Shown: piece after piece, positions 42,860 through 50,462 of the stretch | Numbering within the stretch: position 1 is the stretch's first letter | How the letters are laid out: each line of letters opens with the position of its first letter | Origin: UKL13-2 sp044229235 | GTDB lineage: Bacteria > Pseudomonadota > Gammaproteobacteria > Burkholderiales > Usitatibacteraceae | DNA: 64,000 bases | Assembly (NCBI GenBank): GCA_044229235.1 | Contig: JBGATH010000004.1 | Coordinates: forward strand, 106,242-170,241 | Direction: 5' to 3' | Notes under the pieces: model-generated | The model's database searches: none | The model's input: the letters and a program-made list of their open reading frames with translations, nothing else | Told to the model about the DNA's origin: nothing | Translations under genes and position numbers: made by a program

Positions 42860-43236
42860 TCCACGGCATTGGCACCGACCTGGTGAGCGTGCCGCGCATC
42901 GAGGATGCGCTGTTTCGCTACGGCGATCGCTTCCTGCATCGCATCCTTAACGAGACCGAGGTCGCCGAATACGCGCTTTCGGCGCAACCGGCACGGTTCC
43001 TGGCCAAGCGATTCGCCGCCAAGGAAGCGGTTTCCAAGGCGTGGGGCACGGGCATCGGCGCGGAAATCGGCTGGCACGACGTCGCCGTGGGGCACGACGA
43101 GCGCGGCAAGCCGGTTGTGGCGCCCAGCGCCGACCTGGCGAAGAAGTTTGCGGACGCCCATGTCGTCGCTACACACATCTCGCTCTCGGACGAGGCCGAG
43201 CATGCCATCGCATTTGTCGTTCTGGAGAGAGCATGA
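42856..43236 (+). CDS. acpS: Holo-[acyl-carrier-protein] synthase
   Basis: 126 residues from a GTG start overlapping the pdxJ stop. IHGIGTDLVSVPRIEDAL has the Mg-binding Asp, and RFLAKRFAAKEAVSKAWGTG has the catalytic Glu region. It transfers 4'-phosphopantetheine from CoA to apo-ACP. Its stop overlaps the nagZ start (ATGA). Confidence 0.96.
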   Translation: MIHGIGTDLVSVPRIEDALFRYGDRFLHRILNETEVAEYALSAQPARFLAKRFAAKEAVSKAWGTGIGAEIGWHDVAVGHDERGKPVVAPSADLAKKFADAHVVATHISLSDEAEHAIAFVVLERA

Positions 43237-44255
43237 GCATCAAGTTGCCGTTGGGGCCGGTAATGGCCGACGTTTCAGGGCTGGAATTGACCGCCGAGGA
43301 CGTGACGCGCCTGTCACACCCGCTCATTGGCGGTGTGATCCTGTTCGGGCGGAATTTCACCGATCCGGCGCAGCTCAAGCGATTGACCGCGTCGATCCGG
43401 GTGCTGCGCGAGCCGTCTCTGCCCATCGTGGTGGATCACGAGGGCGGGAGGGTGCAGCGGTTTCGCGAGGGTTTCACCGCCATCCCGCCGATGCGGCTGC
43501 TGGGCCAGCGCTGGGATCAGTCGCCGGTCGAGGCGCTCGCGCTGGCGACCGATATCGGCTGCGTGATCGGCACGGAACTGATCGATCACGGCGTGGATTT
43601 CAGTTTCGCACCGGTGCTGGATGTCGACTGGGGCGAGTCCGGGGTGATCGGCAATCGCGCGTTTCACTCGGACCCCGCCATTATCTCCAGGCTCGCGCGT
43701 GCCCTGATTCGCGGCCTGAATGCGGCCGGCATGGGGTCGGTCGGCAAGCACTTCCCGGGTCACGGCTTTGTCAAAGCCGACTCGCACCACGAAATTCCCA
43801 TCGATGAGCGTTCCTTCGACGAGATATGGAAGGCCGACCTGTTGCCGTTCCGCGAACTTGCGGACGGCACCATGTCGGCCGTCATGCCGGCGCACGTCAT
43901 CTACCCGGCGGTGGACAGCAAACCGGCGGGCTTCTCGGCCATCTGGCTCAAAGACATCCTGCGCGGGCGCCTGCAATTTGACGGCGTCATTTTCAGTGAT
44001 GACTTGTCCATGGAAGGGGCCAGCGTGGCCGGCGACGTACGGCAACGCGCGCATGCGGCGCTGGACGCCGGTGCCGACGTGGTGCTGATCTGCAACGACG
44101 GGGCCAAGGCCGATGCCTTGCTGGCCGGACTTACCTCCGATGGGGTCACGCCGGCGCCGACGCTTGCGCGGCGTCTGGACAGCATGCGTGCCCGCAGCCG
44201 TCCGGAGCGGTACGCGGCGGCATTGCAGTCGCTGCGCGCCCATCAGCTGGTTTGA
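43233..44255 (+). CDS. nagZ: Beta-N-acetylhexosaminidase NagZ
   Basis: 340 residues, GH3. VDHEGGRVQRFR, FAPVLDVDWG, GKHFPGHGFVKADSHHEIP (with the His-Asp dyad loop) and FSDDLSMEGA (catalytic nucleophile Asp) are present. It removes GlcNAc from anhydromuropeptides in cytoplasmic peptidoglycan recycling. It is coupled to acpS upstream and to earP downstream (TTGA). Confidence 0.96.
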   Translation: MSIKLPLGPVMADVSGLELTAEDVTRLSHPLIGGVILFGRNFTDPAQLKRLTASIRVLREPSLPIVVDHEGGRVQRFREGFTAIPPMRLLGQRWDQSPVEALALATDIGCVIGTELIDHGVDFSFAPVLDVDWGESGVIGNRAFHSDPAIISRLARALIRGLNAAGMGSVGKHFPGHGFVKADSHHEIPIDERSFDEIWKADLLPFRELADGTMSAVMPAHVIYPAVDSKPAGFSAIWLKDILRGRLQFDGVIFSDDLSMEGASVAGDVRQRAHAALDAGADVVLICNDGAKADALLAGLTSDGVTPAPTLARRLDSMRARSRPERYAAALQSLRAHQLV

Positions 44256-45358
44256 GGCCGCAGAGTTGCGATATCTTTTGCCGGGTCGTCGATAACTTCG
44301 GCGACATCGGTGTCTGCTGGCGCCTGGCGCGGCAACTGGCGCATGAGCATGGGCTGCAAACGCGCCTGATCGTTGATGACCTCGCAAGTTTTCAGCGCAT
44401 TGCACCGGCTGTTGCGCCTGAGGCACCATCGCAGCGTATCGCCGGCGTCGATGTGCTGCGCTGGCGTGACGAATTGCCCGCCGGCACCCCGGCAGATCTG
44501 GTCATCGAGGCCTTCGCCTGCGAGCTGCCCGCTGCCTACCAGTTGGCGATGGCACAGCGTGATCCCGTCCCGGTGTGGGTCAACCTCGAGTACCTCAGTG
44601 CCGAGCCCTGGGTAGAGAACCACCACCTGTTGCCGTCTCCACAACCGCGCTTGCCGCTGGTCAAGCACTTCTTCCTGCCTGGCTTCACGTCCAGGACAGG
44701 CGGCCTGATTCGCGAACGCAATGTCGCTGTTCCGGCAGACCGGTTGAAAAGCGCAACAAACGGCAATGCGCCGCTGCGCGTGTTTGTTTTTTGCTATGAA
44801 TCGGCGCCGGTTGAGGCACTGGCCGCAGGTGCCGAACGGGCCGGAGTGGCGATGCGCATTTCGACGCCGCTTGACGCGGCACTTGCCAAACTCGAGCATT
44901 GGCGGGCATCGCAGGCCAAAAATGGCTGGAAAGCCGCGCCAGTGCTGGAGTTTGCCCGTTGTGATTTTGTTGCCCAGGAGGCGTTCGATGCCGTGTTGGC
45001 GGCAAATGATGTTTTGTTCGTGCGCGGGGAAGATTCGTTCGTACGCGCCCAGTGGGCAGCCAGGCCGTTCGTCTGGCAAATCTATCCGCAGGAGGGCGGG
45101 GCGCACTGGCAGAAACTCGATGCCTTCCTAGACCAGTACTGCATCGGGCTTGATGCCGCGCCGGCGGCCGCACTGCGCGGCATGTGGGCGGCATGGAATG
45201 GCGCGCCCGGCGCGGACCCGGCGTCGGCCTGGATTGAATTCCTGCGATGGCAGCCGATTCTGTCGACGCATGCCCGTAACTGGGCGCGGCGGCTGACGCA
45301 AATGCCCGACCTGGCGTCTAACTTATTGAGTTTTTACCGAAAAATCGCTAAAATTTAG
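44252..45358 (+). CDS. earP: EF-P arginine rhamnosyltransferase EarP (with 22-residue repeat insert)
   Basis: 368 residues from a TTG overlapping the nagZ stop. The N-terminal CRVVDNFGDIGVCWRLARQL carries the catalytic Asp region, VNLEYLSAEPWV is a family motif, and the C-terminal VRGEDSFVRAQWAARPFVWQ binds dTDP-rhamnose. EarP transfers rhamnose to Arg32 of EF-P, which relieves stalling at polyproline. The efp gene lies 89 nt downstream and has Arg32. Codons for residues 213-234 (KLEHWRASQAKNG, then WKAAPVLEF) coincide exactly with palindrome copy E, so 22 residues look added by repeat insertion in the C-terminal Rossmann half. Key motifs are intact and the protein may still work. Confidence 0.95.
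   Translation: MRPQSCDIFCRVVDNFGDIGVCWRLARQLAHEHGLQTRLIVDDLASFQRIAPAVAPEAPSQRIAGVDVLRWRDELPAGTPADLVIEAFACELPAAYQLAMAQRDPVPVWVNLEYLSAEPWVENHHLLPSPQPRLPLVKHFFLPGFTSRTGGLIRERNVAVPADRLKSATNGNAPLRVFVFCYESAPVEALAAGAERAGVAMRISTPLDAALAKLEHWRASQAKNGWKAAPVLEFARCDFVAQEAFDAVLAANDVLFVRGEDSFVRAQWAARPFVWQIYPQEGGAHWQKLDAFLDQYCIGLDAAPAAALRGMWAAWNGAPGADPASAWIEFLRWQPILSTHARNWARRLTQMPDLASNLLSFYRKIAKI
44888..44953. repeat. 66-bp dispersed palindrome, copy E (inside earP)
   Basis: AAACTCGAGCATTGGCGGGC, through a GGCCAAAAATGGC centre, to GCCGCGCCAGTGCTGGAG plus TTT. It is exactly 66 bp, begins at a codon boundary of earP (codon 213) and encodes 22 sense codons with no stop. The same length as copies A, D and F supports insertion of a discrete unit. 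Confidence 0.88.
45326..45354 (+). promoter_or_regulatory. Predicted sigma70 promoter of efp
   Basis: TTGAGT (45,326-45,331) and TAAAAT (45,349-45,354) with a 17-bp spacer sit at the end of earP, about 95 bp upstream of efp. This would let efp be expressed on its own, apart from the long upstream operon. Confidence 0.65.
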
Positions 45359-45447
45359 GGCTTTGCCGGATCCTTTGCGCGCGATGTCCGCGCCAGTAAC
45401 CCGATCCGGCCAGAATTCTCAATCGCTCCAAGGCCCCAGGTAATTTT

Positions 45448-46002
45448 ATGAAAATCGCTCAAGAACTCCGCGCCGGTAACGTCGTCATGATCGGCAAGGA
45501 CCCGATGGTCGTGCTCAAGGCTGAGTACAACAAATCTGGTCGCAACTCGGCTGTCGTCAAGATGAAGCTGAAAAACCTGCTTTCCAATTCCGGTACCGAA
45601 TCGGTATACAAGGCCGATGACAAGTTCGACGTCGTCACGCTCGACAAGAAGGAATGCACCTACTCCTATTTCTCGGACCCCATGTACGTCTTCATGGATG
45701 CCGAGTACAACCAGTTTGAAGTTGAAGCCGAAAACATGGGCGACTCGTTGAATTACCTGGACGACGGCATGCCCTGCGAAGTGGTGTTTTACGACGGACG
45801 TGCCATTTCGGTCGAAATGCCCACCAGCGTGGTGCGCGAGATCGAAACCGAGCCCGCTGTTCGCGGCGATACGTCCGGCAAGGTATTGAAGCCGGCGCGT
45901 ATCAAGCCGACCAACCATACTGTATCCGTGCCGCTGTTCTGCGAATCCGGTGACAAGATCGAAATCGATACCCGCACTAACGAGTATCGTCGTCGCGTCT
46001 AG
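45448..46002 (+). CDS. efp: Elongation factor P
   Basis: 184 residues, three-domain EF-P. The modification loop reads KSGRNSAV with Arg at position 32, the residue rhamnosylated by EarP in beta- and some gammaproteobacteria (other bacteria have Lys34). The C-terminus CESGDKIEIDTRTNEYRRRV is typical. EF-P promotes peptide bond formation at consecutive prolines. It follows earP and is terminated by a strong hairpin. Confidence 0.98.
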   Translation: MKIAQELRAGNVVMIGKDPMVVLKAEYNKSGRNSAVVKMKLKNLLSNSGTESVYKADDKFDVVTLDKKECTYSYFSDPMYVFMDAEYNQFEVEAENMGDSLNYLDDGMPCEVVFYDGRAISVEMPTSVVREIETEPAVRGDTSGKVLKPARIKPTNHTVSVPLFCESGDKIEIDTRTNEYRRRV

Positions 46003-46054
46003 AGCGCGCGCAGGCAGACGCCGGCCGCGCTTCTGCGTCGGCCGCCGCGACCCA

Positions 46055-46088
46055 AAAAGGGCACATTGTCGTGCCCTTTTGTTTTTTT
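46055..46088 (+). terminator. Rho-independent terminator of efp
   Basis: AAAAGGGCAC and GTGCCCTTTT form a perfect 10-bp stem with an ATTGTC loop, followed by G and seven T. It lies 53 bp after the efp stop. Confidence 0.92.
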
Positions 46089-46185
46089 CGGTGCCAATGC
46101 ACACACGATGATGCGGCCGGCTCGACTATGATGGCGGCTGCACATTTTCATCGCCTGCATCATTGCTGAATTGCCCATCGCGACC

Positions 46186-47094
46186 ATGCCCAAAGCCCTT
46201 GTCATTTTCAACCCGCGCGCCGGCAGTCAGCGGGGCGGTGCCAGCGGCCCTGAACTGGTCGCCGCGCTGTCCCGTGTGGGGTGGGAAGCGTCGCTTGCCG
46301 CAACCCGACACGCCGGGCACGCGACGGATCTGGCGCGCAATGCCGTGGCGGCAGATGGCGTTGAGCTGGTGGTCACGGTGGGCGGCGACGGCACCATTCG
46401 CGAGGCAATCGGCGGGATGAGGGGCAGCAGCGCGCGGCTCCTGCCGCTGGCGGGTGGAACGGCCAACGTGATTGCCCGCGGACTAGGCACAGGCGGACCA
46501 CATCTCGACGTGCTGGCGCGCCTGCCAGCCATGGTGCCGCGTGCGCTCGATGTGGGGCAATGCGCCGGCGCACCGTTCCTGATGCAAGCATCGGCGGGCA
46601 TTGACGCCTTCGTCATGCGCGAAGTGAATCCATTCCTCAAGCGGCACCTCGGCGTGGCCGGCGTGGGCCTCTCCGGCATCGCCTGCCTGTTTCGCTACGG
46701 GTTCCCGACGATTCAGGTTACCGTGGACGGCGTGCGCCATGACTGCAAGGGCGTCATCGTCGCCAGCTTTCCGTTTTACGCGGGCCTGTATCACCTCGGA
46801 CCGATGGTACGGCCGGATGACGGCAAGCTTGATGTCCTGCTGTTCACGGGCAAGGCGCGAATAGCTGCCGCCGGCTTTTCAATGGCGCTGGGGCTGGGCC
46901 GTCACCTGCGGCGGCCGGACGTGCAAATGATCCGGGCTGCGACAGTCAGCATCGATGCGCCCGAGGATGCGGCAGTGCAAGTGGATGGCGATGTGCTCGC
47001 CGACCGGAAGCCGATCCGGATCGGGCTCGCCGGCTGGCAGGTAAGGGTGATGTGCGCGCCGGACGCACCGGCATTCGCCGTGCCGTCCACGTGA
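46186..47094 (+). CDS. Diacylglycerol kinase-family lipid kinase
   Basis: About 302 residues from the ATG at 46186. KALVIFNPRAGSQRGG starts the fold. LVVTVGGDGTIREAIGG is the catalytic GGDGT motif, and LPLAGGTANVIARGLG binds the phosphate. It belongs to the DagK_cat/YegS-like family that phosphorylates diacylglycerol, phosphatidylglycerol or sphingoid bases; the substrate is unknown. It appears to be monocistronic or co-transcribed with the downstream UDG gene. Confidence 0.88.
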   Translation: MPKALVIFNPRAGSQRGGASGPELVAALSRVGWEASLAATRHAGHATDLARNAVAADGVELVVTVGGDGTIREAIGGMRGSSARLLPLAGGTANVIARGLGTGGPHLDVLARLPAMVPRALDVGQCAGAPFLMQASAGIDAFVMREVNPFLKRHLGVAGVGLSGIACLFRYGFPTIQVTVDGVRHDCKGVIVASFPFYAGLYHLGPMVRPDDGKLDVLLFTGKARIAAAGFSMALGLGRHLRRPDVQMIRAATVSIDAPEDAAVQVDGDVLADRKPIRIGLAGWQVRVMCAPDAPAFAVPST

Positions 47095-47155
47095 ACAAAC
47101 ACCACTCTGCGGTCGACATGCCCGGCCGCCCGCGAAATTGACCAAAGACCAACAC

Positions 47156-47803
47156 ATGATCAGCAAAGCTTCCGCGTACGATCCGTCCTGCCGTGCCTGC
47201 CCGCGTCTTGCCACCTTCCTGGATGAGGTACGCACCGACCACCCCGGGTATTTTTGCCTGCCGGTTCCACCTTTCGGGGGCGCCTCGCCGCGTTTGCTGG
47301 TGGTAGGCCTCGCGCCGGGATTACACGGCGCAAACCGCACGGGCCGACCGTTCACGGGCGATTACGCCGGCACGTTGCTGTATGAAACGCTGCATAAGTT
47401 CGGCTTTGCCAGCAAGCCGGTATCGGTGAGTGCCGATGACAGCCTGCGCCTCAAAGACTGCCGCATTACCAACGCGGTGAAATGCCTGCCGCCCCAGAAC
47501 AAGCCCTTGCCGGTGGAAATCCGGACTTGCAACCAGTTCCTCGCCAACGAGTTGCGGGCACTCCCGGCGGATACCACCGTCCTGGCGCTGGGCACCATCG
47601 CCCATGCGGCGGTGCTCACCGCCATCGGCCTGCGCGCGGCGCACTGCAGGTTCGTGCATGGCGCCTGTCATCAACTGCCCGGCGGGCAGACGCTGTTCGA
47701 TAGCTACCACTGCTCTCGCTACAATACCAACACGCGCCGCCTCACGGAGCAGATGTTCCACGCGGTCTTTGAGGATATTCGCGCGCACCTTTCCCGCCGC
47801 TAG
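47156..47803 (+). CDS. Uracil-DNA glycosylase, family 5 (UDGb) type
   Basis: 215 residues from ATG 47156; a TTG at 47138 is possible. CRACPRL and further Cys residues fit an Fe-S cluster. Motif 1 GLAPGLHGANRTGRPFTGDY is the UDGb form, which lacks the usual catalytic Asp or Asn of families 1 and 4. Motif 2 is FDSYHCSRYNTNTRRLT, with Cys in place of the usual Pro of SYHPS. These enzymes remove uracil and other deaminated bases. The stop is directly followed by uvrC. Confidence 0.88.
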   Translation: MISKASAYDPSCRACPRLATFLDEVRTDHPGYFCLPVPPFGGASPRLLVVGLAPGLHGANRTGRPFTGDYAGTLLYETLHKFGFASKPVSVSADDSLRLKDCRITNAVKCLPPQNKPLPVEIRTCNQFLANELRALPADTTVLALGTIAHAAVLTAIGLRAAHCRFVHGACHQLPGGQTLFDSYHCSRYNTNTRRLTEQMFHAVFEDIRAHLSRR

Positions 47804-49621
47804 ATGGCCTTCGATCCCAAACCGACACTGCGCCAGTTACCCGGGCTGCCCGGCGTCTACCGCATGAAGAATGCGGCAGGCGAAGTCATGTATGTCGGCA
47901 AGGCCAAGGACCTGAAGAAGCGCGTGTCTTCGTACTTCAACAAGCAATTGGCCAGCCCGCGCATCGCCATCATGGTGTCGCAGATCGCGAGCATCGACAC
48001 GACCGTGGTGCGCAGCGAAGCCGAGGCGCTGATCCTTGAGAACAACCTCATCAAGTCGTTTGCGCCCAAGTACAACATCCTGTTTCGCGACGACAAGAGT
48101 TACGCGTACATCATGATCAGCGATCATGCGTTTCCGCAGATCCGCTTTCACCGCGGCACGCACATCAAGCCGAATCGCTATTTCGGTCCGTATCCCAATC
48201 CCTGGGCGATACGCGAAACCATCAACCACCTGCAAAAGGTTTTCAGGCTGCGCACCTGCGATAACACCGTCTATGCGAACCGCTCGCGTCCCTGCCTGCT
48301 TCACCAGATCGGCCGTTGCTCGGCGCCCTGCGTCGGCCTGATCACGGCGGAAGACTACAAGCGGGATATCGACAATGCCGAACTGTTCCTGCTCGGCAAG
48401 GAAAATGAGGTGCTGGCCACGCTCACCGCGAAAATGGAAACCGCTTCGGCAGCGCTGGAGTTTGAAACGGCAGCCACCTACCGCGACCAGATACGCACGC
48501 TGCAGCAGATCCTCAGCAAGCAGTTCGTGGAATCGACCAACGATCGCGATGTGGATGTCGTCGCGGCGGTGAGTCTGTCGGGAAACTGGTGCGTCAATCT
48601 GGTGATGATCCGCAGCGGCCGCCATCTGGGCGACCGCAGTTTCTTCCCGGGCAACACGGCGGATGTTGACCAGCAATCCGTCATCGATGCCTTCATCGGC
48701 CAGCATTACGCCAGCCAGCCGCCGCCGCCGCGCATTGTTCTCAGCGGCGACTACGACAAGCTGGAATGGGAAGCGTCGCTGGGGGAGATTGCCGGCCGCC
48801 AGGTGCGGGTGGTGACGCATCCGCAAGGCGAGGGCAAGGTGTGGGCGGCGATGGCTGCCAAGAATGCGCGCTTCGCTCTGGAACAGCGCCTCGCCGACCG
48901 TGCCTCCCAGGAAAAGAAGCTGACCGCCATGCAGGAGGCCCTGGGGCTGCCGCAGGCACAGCGAATCGAGTGTTTCGACATTAGCCACACCATGGGCGAG
49001 GCCACCGTTGCTTCATGCGTGGTGTTCGACCACGGCGCGATGCAGTCGGCGGAGTATCGGCGCTTCAACATCACCGGGATCACCCCCGGTGACGACTACG
49101 CGGCCATGCGCGATGCGCTTTACCGGCGCTACCACAAGCTTTCAGAAACGGCAGAAGGCAACGCGGAGACCCGCGTCCGGCCAGACCTGGTGCTGATCGA
49201 CGGCGGCAAAGGGCAACTTGGCATTGCGGAGGAGGTGTTCAACGAACTCGGCCTCGGTGATATTCAGCTGGTGGGCGTGGCCAAAGGCGAGGACCGCAAA
49301 GCCGGGCTGGAGACGTTGATCATGGGCTTGTCCCGCGTCGAATTGCACCTGGAAAAGGACAATCCGGGCTTCCACCTCATCCAGCAGATCCGCGACGAGG
49401 CGCATCGCTACGCCATCACCGGCCACCGCGCCCGGCGCGCCAAGAAGCGCAACACATCCAGCCTGGAAGACATCGCCGGTGTGGGACCCAAGCGCCGCAA
49501 GGCCCTGCTGGCGCAGTTTGGCGGCCTGCAGGGCGTAATCGCGGCCAGTGCCGACGACCTGGCGCGCATCGAGGGCATCAGCAGGGAACTGGCGGAAGTT
49601 ATTTACAGCGCGCTGCATTGA
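47804..49621 (+). CDS. uvrC: Excinuclease ABC subunit C
   Basis: 605 residues. The GIY-YIG domain (LPGVYRMKNAAGEVMYVGKA) is at about 12-95. Four Cys follow around RSRPCLLHQIGRCSAPCVGL, then the UVR motif near 200-235. The RNase H-like nuclease domain has ECFDISHTMGEATVASCVVF and LVLIDGGKGQL. Tandem HhH motifs (DIAGVGPKRRKALLAQFGGL) end the protein. It makes both incisions in nucleotide excision repair. The ATG directly follows the UDG stop. Confidence 0.97.
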   Translation: MAFDPKPTLRQLPGLPGVYRMKNAAGEVMYVGKAKDLKKRVSSYFNKQLASPRIAIMVSQIASIDTTVVRSEAEALILENNLIKSFAPKYNILFRDDKSYAYIMISDHAFPQIRFHRGTHIKPNRYFGPYPNPWAIRETINHLQKVFRLRTCDNTVYANRSRPCLLHQIGRCSAPCVGLITAEDYKRDIDNAELFLLGKENEVLATLTAKMETASAALEFETAATYRDQIRTLQQILSKQFVESTNDRDVDVVAAVSLSGNWCVNLVMIRSGRHLGDRSFFPGNTADVDQQSVIDAFIGQHYASQPPPPRIVLSGDYDKLEWEASLGEIAGRQVRVVTHPQGEGKVWAAMAAKNARFALEQRLADRASQEKKLTAMQEALGLPQAQRIECFDISHTMGEATVASCVVFDHGAMQSAEYRRFNITGITPGDDYAAMRDALYRRYHKLSETAEGNAETRVRPDLVLIDGGKGQLGIAEEVFNELGLGDIQLVGVAKGEDRKAGLETLIMGLSRVELHLEKDNPGFHLIQQIRDEAHRYAITGHRARRAKKRNTSSLEDIAGVGPKRRKALLAQFGGLQGVIAASADDLARIEGISRELAEVIYSALH

Positions 49622-49702
49622 GGCGCGGTTAACCTGCACATTTCATTGGGGCGCGCTCGAGAGGGGGTTGATGGGCGTGTGAATTTTCGCTCGACTGACC
49701 GA

Positions 49703-49720
49703 GGAATGCCGAGGCATTCC
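49703..49720. repeat. Perfect palindrome in the uvrC-pgsA gap
   Basis: GGAATGCC-GA-GGCATTCC (49,703-49,720) is an 8-bp inverted repeat around 2 bp. It lies in the 265-bp gap between uvrC and pgsA and lacks a T-tract, so it is not a classic terminator. It could be an operator. The rest of the gap shows nothing I recognise. Confidence 0.5.
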
Positions 49721-49886
49721 GAGGGAAGAGAGCGGAAAGGCGCATGTCCAGCAGCCTGCTCTCGAACGTGCAGGCTTGGCGCAAGTGGCCGGTACAAGTT
49801 GGACAAGATGCGAGGAATACAAAGCCCTGCGAAACCAGCCATGGAAAGGGGCCGATCCAATGAAATATGCAGGTTAAACTAATGGC

Positions 49887-50462
49887 GTGAAGCCGAATAT
49901 TCCCAACATCCTGACGTGGCTGCGAATCGCGGCCATTCCGCTGTTTGTCGCGGTGCTGTACGTTGATGAGGCATGGTTGACGCAACACCAGGCCAATGTC
50001 ATCTCGATGTGGATTTTTATCGCTGCCGCCGTGACGGACTGGTTTGACGGCTACCTCGCCCGAAAGTGGAACCAGACCTCGGCGTTTGGCGCGTTTCTGG
50101 ATCCGGTGGCAGACAAGCTCATGGTGGCAGCCGCCCTGATTGTGCTGGTCGAACTGGGACGGACGGACGCGATCGTGGCGCTCATCATCATCGGTCGCGA
50201 AATCACCATCTCGGCATTGCGGGAATGGATGGCGACGCTCGGGCAGTCCAAGAGTGTGGCGGTATCGATGCTGGGGAAGGTGAAGACCGTTTCCCAACTG
50301 GTCGCCATTCCGTTCCTGCTGTACGACGGCATGCTGTTCGGCGTGCTCGATTGCCGCCTGGCGGGGCGCGGGTTGATCTGGATGGCTGCCGTGCTCACCC
50401 TGTGGTCGATGTTCTACTACCTCAAGGCCGCATTCGTGCCGGCACGGCCCGGTAACCGCTAG
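49887..50462 (+). CDS. pgsA: CDP-diacylglycerol-glycerol-3-phosphate 3-phosphatidyltransferase
   Basis: 191 residues from a GTG start. The catalytic motif is TDWFDGYLARKWNQTS with FGAFLDPVADKLMV (DG..AR........G...D...D). NIPNILTWLRIAAIPLFV is the typical N-terminus. It makes phosphatidylglycerophosphate in the inner membrane. It follows uvrC, as in Escherichia coli, where uvrC-pgsA precedes glyW-cysT-leuZ. Here a minus-strand gene ends directly at its stop, with no gap. Confidence 0.95.
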   Translation: MKPNIPNILTWLRIAAIPLFVAVLYVDEAWLTQHQANVISMWIFIAAAVTDWFDGYLARKWNQTSAFGAFLDPVADKLMVAAALIVLVELGRTDAIVALIIIGREITISALREWMATLGQSKSVAVSMLGKVKTVSQLVAIPFLLYDGMLFGVLDCRLAGRGLIWMAAVLTLWSMFYYLKAAFVPARPGNR

